A stretch of DNA of 5,858 bases, from contig CAPYQR010000102.1 of assembly GCA_948742005.1 (NCBI GenBank), positions 1-5,858 on the forward strand. The letters run 5' to 3'. Below are positions 1-5,787 of this stretch, in pieces; positions within the stretch are counted from its first letter, which is position 1, and every line of letters starts with the position of its first letter. The translations under genes were made by a program, and so were the position numbers. This DNA is from an uncultured bacterium (GTDB lineage Bacteria; Cyanobacteriota; Vampirovibrionia; Gastranaerophilales; Gastranaerophilaceae). The notes under the pieces are model-generated. The model searched no databases, had not been told where the DNA came from, and worked only from the letters and a program-made list of their open reading frames with translations.

Positions 1-283
1 GTGCGTAGCCGAGACATTTTTTATTTTCGTCCTCAATAACATAAAATTTATGATATTTTGAACATTCGTGAAAATTGCTTAATGTATCTAAAAGCAAAAT
101 TCCATCCTGCCAATCATTAATTACATTTGTAAAATAATCAGTGTCTTTATCGGGCTCTAATTGATAGAATTTATATTGCGAAATTTTATTGTTTTTGTCA
201 ACAGGATATGTTTTTGCTATTAATTTCTTTTGAAAATTAATTTTATTAAAATTATTGTTAAAATTTAATCTGTTTAATTCCAT
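1..283 (-). CDS. Partial CDS (N-terminal 94 codons), possible GNAT-like acetyltransferase
   Basis: Reading leftward from an ATG at 283-281 the frame stays open for 94 codons to the window edge, so the C-terminal part is missing. The N-terminus is rich in Asn, Phe and Lys (MELNRLNFNNNFNKINFQ), with no signal peptide or membrane segment. The visible end, KFYVIEDENKKCLGYA (about residues 79-94), looks like the beta strand-turn-strand that precedes the acetyl-CoA binding motif in GNAT N-acetyltransferases (pattern: hydrophobic strand, acidic turn, then LGYA). This is a pattern resemblance only, because the diagnostic acetyl-CoA loop would lie outside the window. The gene starts 35 bp after the dGTPase stop on the same strand, so it is probably co-transcribed with it. 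No convincing Shine-Dalgarno sequence precedes the ATG. That the reading frame is real is fairly secure from 94 open codons in AT-rich DNA; the product is tentative. Confidence 0.68.
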   Translation of the reverse strand, partial: MELNRLNFNNNFNKINFQKKLIAKTYPVDKNNKISQYKFYQLEPDKDTDYFTNVINDWQDGILLLDTLSNFHECSKYHKFYVIEDENKKCLGYA

Positions 284-318
284 GATGATTAAATAAAACA
301 ACTGAATGATTAAAATTG

Positions 319-1569
319 CTAAAATTCAATTAATTCATTGTAAATTTTAATCGCATAGTTATCACTCATTCCTGAAATATAATCAATTATGGCTTGTTTG
401 TAATCTTTAATGTTTTCAATATTATAAATGATTTTGTTTCTATATTTTCTTAATCGATGCTGTTTTTCATCAATATTTGAATATTTAATCAGCCAGTCGG
501 AAAAATCTTCTGTTGCGGTTTTATAAAATTTTGAATATTTTTCCAGCTTGTGAATTGTATAAAAAGAATCGTAATAATCCAGAAGAAAATCAAAAATCGA
601 GTTGATTACAATTTCCGCGTATTTCATAAAAGGTTTAAATCTTTTATTTGAATAAATTTTTTGGTAATTAAATTTTTTAATTTTATTCATCATATCATAA
701 TCTTCTTTTGAAATCATAATCCCGTCATCAGGATTAGAATTTAAACAAAGATTTGTAATAAATTCATGAATTAAAGAAGATGTGTTTACATCTTTAAATT
801 TAATTTTTTTCTTCATGACCTCTTGTGCAATTTGTTTCAGTGTCATCATATCTTCTTTGTCGAAAAATTTATAATTATAAGCATCTTCAATGTCGCGTCC
901 TAAATAAGCGATTTTATCGGAAATTTTAACAACACAGCCCTCGTAAGTGAAAGGCATAAATTTTCCTTTTTCAATTGTTTCAAGGTCAATATATTCATCT
1001 CTCGGTTTTAAAAAATTTTCATTAACTTCCCCGCAATGACAAACAATTCCATCTCGAACGGCATAGGTTAAATTTAGATTATCTTTAAAGCCCGAATAAT
1101 TTGGAAGAGTTTCGATATAGTCAATAAATCTTAGCGAATTTTTTTCATGCCAGAATTTTTTTTCAAATCCGTGTTTATCCATTATTTTTTCAATAATTCT
1201 TTCGCCATGATGTCCAAAAGGGCTGTGACCGAGGTCATGTCCCAGGGCAATTGCTTCTGTCAGAGAAACATTTAAACCTAATGCTGATGAAATTGTTTTT
1301 GAAATACTTGCAACATGGTTAACATGTTCAATTCTTGTACAGACATGGTCATTGTTTGTTGCAAAAAAGACCTGGGTTTTGTGTTTTAATCTGCGGTATG
1401 CGCTTGAATGCAGAATTCTTGTTGCATCTCTGTCAAATGCCGAGCGGATTTCATTCGGTTTATTTATAAGTTCGTTTATTCTTTTTGTAGATTTTTCCCA
1501 TTTCGGATTATTTTCAAAAATTGCAAATTCACAAAATGAATTTTTGTTAATTTTTTCCATTTTATTCAT
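319..1569 (-). CDS. dgt: Deoxyguanosinetriphosphate triphosphohydrolase-like HD-domain protein
   Basis: A 416-residue cytosolic HD-domain phosphohydrolase of the dGTPase family (TIGR01353 type), expected to cleave dNTPs to the deoxynucleoside and triphosphate and so affect dNTP pool size and balance. Seen: the family N-terminal motif RSAFDRDATRILHSSAYRRL (42-61) followed by KTQVF; a metal ligand His in TRIEH (H82); the HD pair in ALGHDLGHSPFGHHGE (H111, D112, with H120/H121 following); and the last metal Asp in KISDKIAYLGRDIEDA (D218). The RDGIVCHCGE segment (172-181) and the C-terminal DYISGMSDNYA (396-406) are also family signatures. The protein is shorter than E. coli Dgt (about 505 aa) and closer to the shorter bacterial dGTPase-like group, whose substrate preference can be broader than dGTP. 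The first of two nearby Met codons is chosen (M1; M4 is the alternative), because a TATAAT lies 6 nt upstream of it. No Shine-Dalgarno is present, suggesting a leaderless transcript. The stop is TAG at 321-319. Confidence 0.93.
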   Translation of the reverse strand: MNKMEKINKNSFCEFAIFENNPKWEKSTKRINELINKPNEIRSAFDRDATRILHSSAYRRLKHKTQVFFATNNDHVCTRIEHVNHVASISKTISSALGLNVSLTEAIALGHDLGHSPFGHHGERIIEKIMDKHGFEKKFWHEKNSLRFIDYIETLPNYSGFKDNLNLTYAVRDGIVCHCGEVNENFLKPRDEYIDLETIEKGKFMPFTYEGCVVKISDKIAYLGRDIEDAYNYKFFDKEDMMTLKQIAQEVMKKKIKFKDVNTSSLIHEFITNLCLNSNPDDGIMISKEDYDMMNKIKKFNYQKIYSNKRFKPFMKYAEIVINSIFDFLLDYYDSFYTIHKLEKYSKFYKTATEDFSDWLIKYSNIDEKQHRLRKYRNKIIYNIENIKDYKQAIIDYISGMSDNYAIKIYNELIEF

Positions 1570-1575
1570 AATGAA

Positions 1576-1581
1576 ATTATA
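1576..1581 (-). promoter_or_regulatory. -10 element (TATAAT) for the dGTPase gene, leaderless geometry
   Basis: The minus strand reads TATAAT (perfect sigma-70 -10 consensus), then TTCATT, then the dGTPase ATG. With initiation about 7 nt after the -10, transcription would start at or next to the A of the ATG, which fits the absence of any Shine-Dalgarno sequence. The -35 region at the right spacing (1599-1604, reading ATTTAA) is weak. The geometry is seen directly; promoter use is inferred. Confidence 0.6.
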
Positions 1582-1591
1582 CGTAATTTTG

Positions 1592-1607
1592 ACGATTTTT
1601 AAATCGT
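1592..1607. promoter_or_regulatory. 16-bp palindrome in the divergent promoter region, candidate operator
   Basis: ACGATTTTTAAATCGT is an inverted repeat with 7-bp perfect arms (ACGATTT / AAATCGT) around a central TT. It lies 10 bp beyond the outer edge of the dGTPase -10 box, overlapping its spacer and -35 region, and 24 bp before the extended -10 of the divergent phosphoesterase gene. A bound dimer could therefore affect both genes. It is too short and has no T-run positioned to act as a terminator. No known regulator is assigned, and AT-rich DNA raises the chance of coincidence, although the CG/CG flanks make the match less trivial. Confidence 0.4.
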
Positions 1608-1631
1608 ATATGTATTTTATTTTCTAAAAAA

Positions 1632-1640
1632 TGTTAAAAT
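1632..1640 (+). promoter_or_regulatory. Extended -10 element (TGTTAAAAT) for the phosphoesterase gene, leaderless geometry
   Basis: TG, one base, then TAAAAT (1635-1640; 5 of 6 to TATAAT) forms an extended -10 element, followed by six T and then the ATG at 1647. Initiation about 7 nt after the -10 would fall at the start codon. No Shine-Dalgarno sequence precedes the ATG and no clear -35 is seen, which an extended -10 can tolerate. This mirrors the spacing of the divergent dGTPase promoter. Confidence 0.5.
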
Positions 1641-1646
1641 TTTTTT

Positions 1647-2444
1647 ATGAGTAAGAAGTCCATAATATTCTATATTTGCGTAATATGGCTTTATATCCAG
1701 TCTGCAATTATAGAACCGAATAATTTTCAAGTTACTCATTATACAATTGAAGATAAACAATTGTATGGCGTTCGTGTGGCTTTTTTGACCGATTTTCATT
1801 TTAAGAAAAAAGACTACAAAAAGCTTGATAAAATTGCTAATTTAACCATGGGTCAAAGACCGGATATTTTGTTTTTGGGCGGAGATTATACAAACAGTAA
1901 AAATCCCAGAAATTTAATGAATATGTATATTTTTTCTTCTAAACTTCAACAGGCAAAAGCTCCGATTTTTGCAGTTCTTGGCGATGCTGATTGGAAAAGT
2001 GATGCTGTAAAAATCAAAAGTGAACTTGAAAGCAACGGGATTCGTGTTTTGGAAGATGAAAATACAAGAATTATTGTAAAAAAAAGATATATAGATATTA
2101 TTGGACTTAACGACAAAACAACCAAAAACCCCGATGTAGCACGTGCATTTCGCAGAACATCAACCCCCAGAATCGTTCTTACTCATAACCCCGACATTTA
2201 TTTTAACATCATGGATGATGCTAATTTGATTCTGGCAGGACACACGCACGGTGGACAATTTATTCTCCCCTCTTCTTCTCCGATGTTTGTTCCGTCTAAA
2301 TTCGGTGTTGAATTTGCTTCCGGTTTAATTGAAAAAACTGCAAATAAAATGGTTATTTCAAAGGGGCTTGGAATGAGCGTTTTACCTTTAAGATTAAATT
2401 GCAAACCGGAAATTGTTGTTGTTGATTTTATTAAAAAGAAATAA
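1647..2444 (+). CDS. Membrane-anchored metallophosphoesterase, YkuE/YaeI-like (COG1408 type)
   Basis: A 265-residue calcineurin-like phosphoesterase with an N-terminal signal anchor (about residues 5-22, after a short SKK positive patch), placing the catalytic domain on the outer face or at the membrane surface. Relatives include YkuE of Bacillus and YaeI of E. coli, and some members act on lipid or nucleotide phosphoesters; the substrate here cannot be read from sequence. Metal-site motifs seen in order: TDFHF (D49, H51), LGGDYT (D80), THNPD (H180) and AGHTHGGQ (H199, H201). The usual GNHD motif is replaced by GDAD (112-115), so the bridging Asn is Asp113 and the catalytic His is Ala114. The start at 1647 keeps the whole anchor and lies 6 nt after an extended -10, with no Shine-Dalgarno. 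The gene is divergent from the dGTPase gene and is followed, 9 bp after its stop, by the -35 box of the next operon. No terminator hairpin is visible after it. Confidence 0.9.
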   Translation: MSKKSIIFYICVIWLYIQSAIIEPNNFQVTHYTIEDKQLYGVRVAFLTDFHFKKKDYKKLDKIANLTMGQRPDILFLGGDYTNSKNPRNLMNMYIFSSKLQQAKAPIFAVLGDADWKSDAVKIKSELESNGIRVLEDENTRIIVKKRYIDIIGLNDKTTKNPDVARAFRRTSTPRIVLTHNPDIYFNIMDDANLILAGHTHGGQFILPSSSPMFVPSKFGVEFASGLIEKTANKMVISKGLGMSVLPLRLNCKPEIVVVDFIKKK

Positions 2445-2453
2445 AAGAAAAAA

Positions 2454-2482
2454 TTGACACTAAAAAGTGATAAAACTATAAT
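2454..2482 (+). promoter_or_regulatory. Consensus sigma-70-type promoter of the NfeD/two-component operon
   Basis: TTGACA (2454-2459) and TATAAT (2477-2482) are both perfect matches to consensus and are separated by the optimal 17 bp. Transcription should begin near 2488-2490, giving a leader of about 29 nt before the GTG at 2518. The spacer contains a small inverted repeat, CACT-AAAA-AGTG (2458-2469), that overlaps the end of the -35 box and could be an operator. It is the only full -35/-10 consensus promoter I see in the window, and it heads the five-gene rightward operon. Confidence 0.85.
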
Positions 2483-2506
2483 TATTTATAAATATTTATC
2501 ATTTAT

Positions 2507-2511
2507 AAGGG
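2507..2511 (+). promoter_or_regulatory. Ribosome binding site deciding the GTG start of the NfeD-like gene
   Basis: AAGGG lies 6 nt upstream of GTG at 2518. An in-frame TAA at 2506-2508 excludes any earlier start, and the overlapping ATG at 2516 is in another frame that stops after a few codons. GTG 2518 is therefore the start. Confidence 0.75.
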
Positions 2512-2517
2512 CTTGAT

Positions 2518-2952
2518 GTGTATATTTTTTTTGCAATAGTTGCTTTTGTTTTTCTGGGGCTGGATTTTAAAAAACCGGCACAGTCTAAGCTTGTTTTTGC
2601 TTCGTCTTTTATGTTTTTAGCAATTACTGCATATAAATTTCCACATGATTACTTGATTCAAGCAACTTCTTTTTTCGCTTTTTTGGGGATTTTTTATCTT
2701 TTAATTAAGCAGGTATTTAAAAACGGCAAAATTGAAAAAGAGAAGCTGAAAAGTTTTGATATAAACAAAAATAAATTTGCAAAAGTGACAAAAGATATAG
2801 GCAAAACTCTCTCAATTGACGGCATTGGCAAAGTTGAAATTAATAATGAATTCTGGAGTGCAAAAAGTATTGATGACGGGGAAATTAAAACAGGAAGCAC
2901 TGTAGAAATTGTTTCAAGAGAAAATTTGATATTGAATGTTAAGAAAGTATAA
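2518..2952 (+). CDS. NfeD-like membrane protein with C-terminal OB-fold domain
   Basis: A 144-residue protein with a short hydrophobic N-terminal half and a soluble C-terminal domain. Three membrane segments are likely (about 2-16, 24-40 and 46-65), followed by a Lys-rich linker (67-90). Residues about 90-143 match the NfeD OB-fold pattern: GKTLSIDGIGKVEINNEFW, then SAKS, then GEIKTGSTVEIVSRENLILNV (glycine turn, the W-SA motif, and a G-x-x-V-x-V strand). NfeD proteins are membrane accessory proteins that normally pair with stomatin/SPFH proteins or carry a ClpP-like protease domain. This is the short form without the protease domain, and no stomatin gene is adjacent. It is first in an operon with a two-component system, with only 2 nt between its TAA and the regulator's ATG, which suggests a role in envelope state or signal input. 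The start is GTG with a good AAGGG site. Molecular function is inferred from family only. Confidence 0.85.
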   Translation: MYIFFAIVAFVFLGLDFKKPAQSKLVFASSFMFLAITAYKFPHDYLIQATSFFAFLGIFYLLIKQVFKNGKIEKEKLKSFDINKNKFAKVTKDIGKTLSIDGIGKVEINNEFWSAKSIDDGEIKTGSTVEIVSRENLILNVKKV

Positions 2953-2954
2953 AA

Positions 2955-3689
2955 ATGATGCAAAAAATAAATAAAAGATTGTTAATTGTTGATGATGAAG
3001 CAGAAATCAGGGAGCTCTTGACTTTTGATATAGCTCAAAGCGGCTATATTGTCGATTCGGCTTCAGATGGCGCTATGGGGCTTCAAAAAGCTCTTGAAAA
3101 TAATTATGATTTAATTTTGCTGGATGTTATGATGCCAAAGATGAACGGCTATGATGTTTGTCGTAATATTCGTCTTGTAAAACCAAATGTTCCGATTTTA
3201 CTTTTAACGGCAAAAGGAACAATCGAAGACAAGACAAAAGGCTTTGATTGCGGTGCGGATGACTATTTAATTAAGCCTTTTGATATTCAGGAGGTTCTTT
3301 TGAGAATCCGTGCACTTTTAAGGCGCGGGGAAACAAACGTTCAAAATCAAAATCAAAAAGAAGTTTTAAGAGCAGGTGACATTGAAATTTTGCCTGATAG
3401 TCTTGAAGCGTTAATTTTGGATAAAAAAGTAAAATTAACCCCGACAGAATTTGAAATTTTATACTGTATGATGCAGCATATCAACACACCTGTCAGTCTG
3501 GCTGTTTTACTTGACGAGGTCTGGGGTTATGATTCAAACGAAGATGTTAGAATGGTCAGGGTTCATGTGGGCGGTTTAAGACAAAAAATTGAACCAAATG
3601 TCAGAGCGCCGAAATATCTTCACACGGTTGTAAATGTTGGTTATAAATTAACCCCTTTTGCAAATAACGAGCCATCGGAAGAAAAATAA
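2955..3689 (+). CDS. OmpR/PhoB-family response regulator (winged-helix DNA-binding)
   Basis: A 244-residue transcription factor of a two-component system. The receiver domain (about 8-122) has the acidic pair D14/D15, phospho-acceptor D57 in LLDVMMPKMNG, switch Thr T85 in LLLTAKG, and the conserved K107 in LIKPFD. After a Gln/Asn-rich linker (about 125-136), the C-terminal winged helix (about 138-234) shows the OmpR signature LTPTEFEIL (161-169), VWGYDSNEDVRMVRVHVGGLRQKIE (189-213, recognition helix) and the wing TVVNVGYKL. Overall it resembles PhoB/MtrA and the cyanobacterial RpaB group, but orthology with RpaB is not claimed. It is likely phosphorylated by the kinase whose ATG overlaps its stop by 1 nt. 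The start is the first of two tandem ATG codons (2955, 2958), behind a weak AAGAAAG site, 2 nt after the NfeD-like stop. Target genes cannot be told from the window. Confidence 0.95.
   Translation: MMQKINKRLLIVDDEAEIRELLTFDIAQSGYIVDSASDGAMGLQKALENNYDLILLDVMMPKMNGYDVCRNIRLVKPNVPILLLTAKGTIEDKTKGFDCGADDYLIKPFDIQEVLLRIRALLRRGETNVQNQNQKEVLRAGDIEILPDSLEALILDKKVKLTPTEFEILYCMMQHINTPVSLAVLLDEVWGYDSNEDVRMVRVHVGGLRQKIEPNVRAPKYLHTVVNVGYKLTPFANNEPSEEK
3677..3682 (+). promoter_or_regulatory. Ribosome binding site of the histidine kinase gene, inside the regulator gene
   Basis: GGAAGA lies within the last codons of the response regulator, 6 nt before the kinase ATG at 3689. With the TAATG stop-start overlap, it points to translational coupling of regulator and kinase. 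Confidence 0.65.
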
Positions 3690-5335
3690 TGAAACATTTA
3701 AAAATAATTGAACAAATTTCAATCGTGCTTGTTCTGGCGGTTTTAATTCCTTTTATTACAATCGGGATTATTATTTCCAATATTTCACAGCAATCCGTAA
3801 GAAAAGAACTTGCAATCAGCACAACCTTAATGGCTGAATTTATTGCAGACTCTACCGAAAAATATATTGAATTTTCTCAATCGCAATTAAACCAAATTGC
3901 TTCAGGGTTTAATTATTTCCCCGATACAATGGCAAAAATTCAATACTTTGAAGATATTGAAGATAAGACAAAACTTTTTAAAAATTTACAAATTCTAAAA
4001 AAACAAGAACTGCAAGATTTTCAAAATAATTTAAATACGGTTAATGATAATTATTTAACTTTGGTTTCTAAAATTAATGATAAATATTACCTTAAAGGCG
4101 ATATTAGAATTGATATTATTAATGAGATTTTTGAGCGCGAAAATACAAAAGGCAGAAATATTTTCATTATCAACTATAAAACACTTGAAATCATCACAAC
4201 AAACAACAAACAAGCCCAAATAGCAGCTGAATTAAAAAATTTGCCAAAAGATAATAAAACAAAATCTGGTCTGATAACGGGTTCTAAAAACACTCCGAAA
4301 GCATTTGCATATATTTCAAATTCTCCCTGGATTGCAATTGTTGATACTACGAATAAAGTTACCAAAAACACTATAAACAAAGCAAGGTATAGAATTCTTT
4401 TATCTTTAATCATTGCTGCACTTTCAATTCTTATAATTGTTAGTTTTTATACATATTATCTCTACATCAACATTCGTCAATTATTCAAAGGAATTACGGC
4501 AATTTCCAAAGGAAATTATGATAAAAAAATCCACTTAATCAAAAGCCCTTTTACGCCGCATGAAACAATATTTTTAGCAAAAGAATTTAACTATATGGCA
4601 AATAAAATCAATGTTTCATATCAAGATTTAAAAAGAAAAAACAAAGAACTTAATAAATTAAATGAATATCGCGAAAACCTTATAAATTCAACAAGTCATG
4701 AATTCAGAACCCCTTTGACAAGTATAATAGGTTATACTTCAAGGCTTTTGCGCCATGATATTTCGTTGGATGATGAAACAAGAGTAAAATCTTTAAAAAT
4801 AATCAAACAACAAGCCCAGCGTCTTTCTGCGATGGTTGAAGATTTGCTTGTTATTCCTGAGCTGGATTCATTAAGTATGAAATTTAATATTATTGAAGTC
4901 GATTTAATTGAAACATTAGAACGCGTTTTGGAATATTTAAATAATGAAAATATACCCTTTGAAAAAGATTTTGAAACGAATATTCCTTTAATTTGGGCAG
5001 ATGAAGCAAGATTGGAACAAATTTTAATAAATTTAATTGATAATGCTCAAAAATACAGTCTGAACAATCAAAATGTTAAAGTTATCTTAAAAACGGTTGA
5101 TAATATACCAACTTTAAAAATAATCAATAAATGCGAAAAAATAACTCCCGAAATTAAAGAAAAACTTTTTGAAAAATTTATAAGAGCAGATTCAAGCCTT
5201 ACAAGAACAACCCGCGGAACAGGTTTGGGTCTTTATATTGTAAAAGGTTTAACAAATGCAATGAATATCGATATTGATTTGGAATGTGGCGAAGAATTTG
5301 TTTTGACTTTAAAATTTAATGATTGCGCAGGTTAA
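3689..5335 (+). CDS. Membrane sensor histidine kinase with Cache-like extracytoplasmic domain
   Basis: A 548-residue kinase, very likely the partner of the preceding regulator. Order seen: transmembrane segment 1 (about 11-31); an extracytoplasmic region of about 200 residues (32-233); transmembrane segment 2 (about 235-260); HAMP (about 261-312); a coiled linker; HisKA with H-box STSHEFRTPL (phospho-acceptor H337); then HATPase_c. The outside region has predicted long helices followed by a PAS/Cache-like strand pattern (NIFIINYKTLEIITT, and SPWIAIVDTT just before the membrane), so a small-molecule-binding dCache fold is plausible but unproven. The ATPase N-box is intact (LEQILINLIDNAQKYS, N447, N452), as are the F-box (LFEKF, 493-497) and G2 box (RGTGLGL, 509-515). 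The G1 box, normally DxGxG, reads NKCEK (480-484), a degenerate form reminiscent of VanS-like kinases. The ATG overlaps the regulator stop by 1 nt. Confidence 0.94.
   Translation: MKHLKIIEQISIVLVLAVLIPFITIGIIISNISQQSVRKELAISTTLMAEFIADSTEKYIEFSQSQLNQIASGFNYFPDTMAKIQYFEDIEDKTKLFKNLQILKKQELQDFQNNLNTVNDNYLTLVSKINDKYYLKGDIRIDIINEIFERENTKGRNIFIINYKTLEIITTNNKQAQIAAELKNLPKDNKTKSGLITGSKNTPKAFAYISNSPWIAIVDTTNKVTKNTINKARYRILLSLIIAALSILIIVSFYTYYLYINIRQLFKGITAISKGNYDKKIHLIKSPFTPHETIFLAKEFNYMANKINVSYQDLKRKNKELNKLNEYRENLINSTSHEFRTPLTSIIGYTSRLLRHDISLDDETRVKSLKIIKQQAQRLSAMVEDLLVIPELDSLSMKFNIIEVDLIETLERVLEYLNNENIPFEKDFETNIPLIWADEARLEQILINLIDNAQKYSLNNQNVKVILKTVDNIPTLKIINKCEKITPEIKEKLFEKFIRADSSLTRTTRGTGLGLYIVKGLTNAMNIDIDLECGEEFVLTLKFNDCAG
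5329..5331 (+). promoter_or_regulatory. Short Shine-Dalgarno (AGG) favouring the TTG 5338 start of tadA
   Basis: GCAGG just before the kinase stop places AGG 6 nt upstream of TTG at 5338. An earlier in-frame TTG at 5323 has no such site and would add only MRRLS before the conserved region. An in-frame ATG at 5353 is the other option, but it would remove the start of the first helix. Confidence 0.5.
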
Positions 5336-5337
5336 GT

Positions 5338-5787
5338 TTGAATAAAAAAATCATGAAACTTGCATTTGAAAATGCAAAAAAAGTTAAAGCCGATATTCCT
5401 GTATGTGCAATAATTACAAAAGATGATGAAATTATTTCAATTCAAACAAACAAAAGAGAAGAAGATTTATTAATCACATCCCATGCCGAAATTTTGGCAT
5501 TAAACGAAGCAAACAAAAAATTAAACCGTTTAAGACTAAATGACTGCGAGATTTATGTTACGCTTGAACCTTGTCCAATGTGCGCCTGGGCAATAATTAA
5601 TTCAAAGATTAAAACCGTCTTTTTTTCTTCCTATGATTCAAACTACGGCGCTTTAGGCGGCAGAATCAATCTTACAAAACTTGCAAATTCAAAGCTTGAA
5701 ATTTACGGCGGAATTATGGAAGATGAGGGAGATGAAATTTTAAAAAAATATTTTATGGAATTAAGAAATGAAAGAAAAATTAAATAA
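5338..5787 (+). CDS. tadA: tRNA-specific adenosine deaminase TadA
   Basis: A zinc-dependent cytidine-deaminase-fold enzyme that converts the wobble adenosine 34 to inosine, classically in tRNA-Arg(ACG), letting one tRNA read CGU, CGC and CGA. From TTG 5338 it has 149 residues, close to the usual bacterial length of 150-170. Catalytic motif: SHAE (zinc ligand H49, proton shuttle E51) and TLEPCPMC (zinc ligands C79, C82), followed by SKIKTVFFSSYDSNYGALGG, the post-catalytic segment typical of TadA rather than of free cytidine or guanine deaminases. Small departures from the common form: ADIPVCAII in place of the usual G-E-x-P-V-G-A-V, and LITSHAE in place of DPTAHAE. The start is uncertain (TTG 5338 preferred; TTG 5323, inside the kinase gene, and ATG 5353 are alternatives). 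It lies 2 nt after the kinase stop and overlaps the next gene by 20 nt, so it is an operon member. A related deaminase of altered specificity is less likely. Confidence 0.88.
   Translation: MNKKIMKLAFENAKKVKADIPVCAIITKDDEIISIQTNKREEDLLITSHAEILALNEANKKLNRLRLNDCEIYVTLEPCPMCAWAIINSKIKTVFFSSYDSNYGALGGRINLTKLANSKLEIYGGIMEDEGDEILKKYFMELRNERKIK

Noticed and set aside
285..314. Direct repeat ATGATTAAA at 285-293 and 306-314, 21 bp apart (about two helical turns), between the dGTPase stop and the next gene
   Set aside because: Short and AT-rich, with no further copies or promoter around it; chance is a sufficient explanation.
1352..1627. Plus-strand open frame of 91 codons with a hydrophobic stretch
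   Set aside because: It lies almost wholly antisense to the well-conserved dGTPase N-terminus, crosses the divergent promoter region, and has no ribosome binding site or recognisable motif.
1617..1799. Minus-strand open frame of 60 codons overlapping the phosphoesterase start
   Set aside because: Antisense to a conserved gene and without motif or start signals; the other minus-strand frames at 2198-2404, 2694-2963 and 3601-3822 are rejected for the same reason.
2445..2453. Possible terminator after the phosphoesterase gene
   Set aside because: The gap before the next -35 box is 9 bp of A-rich sequence with no hairpin; the CACT/AGTG repeat that follows has only 4-bp arms and no T-run.
4174..4413. 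Minus-strand open frame of 79 codons that looks like a membrane protein
   Set aside because: It is antisense to the kinase sensor region; its hydrophobicity is what the reverse complement of Asn/Lys/Thr-rich codons gives. No promoter or Shine-Dalgarno supports it.
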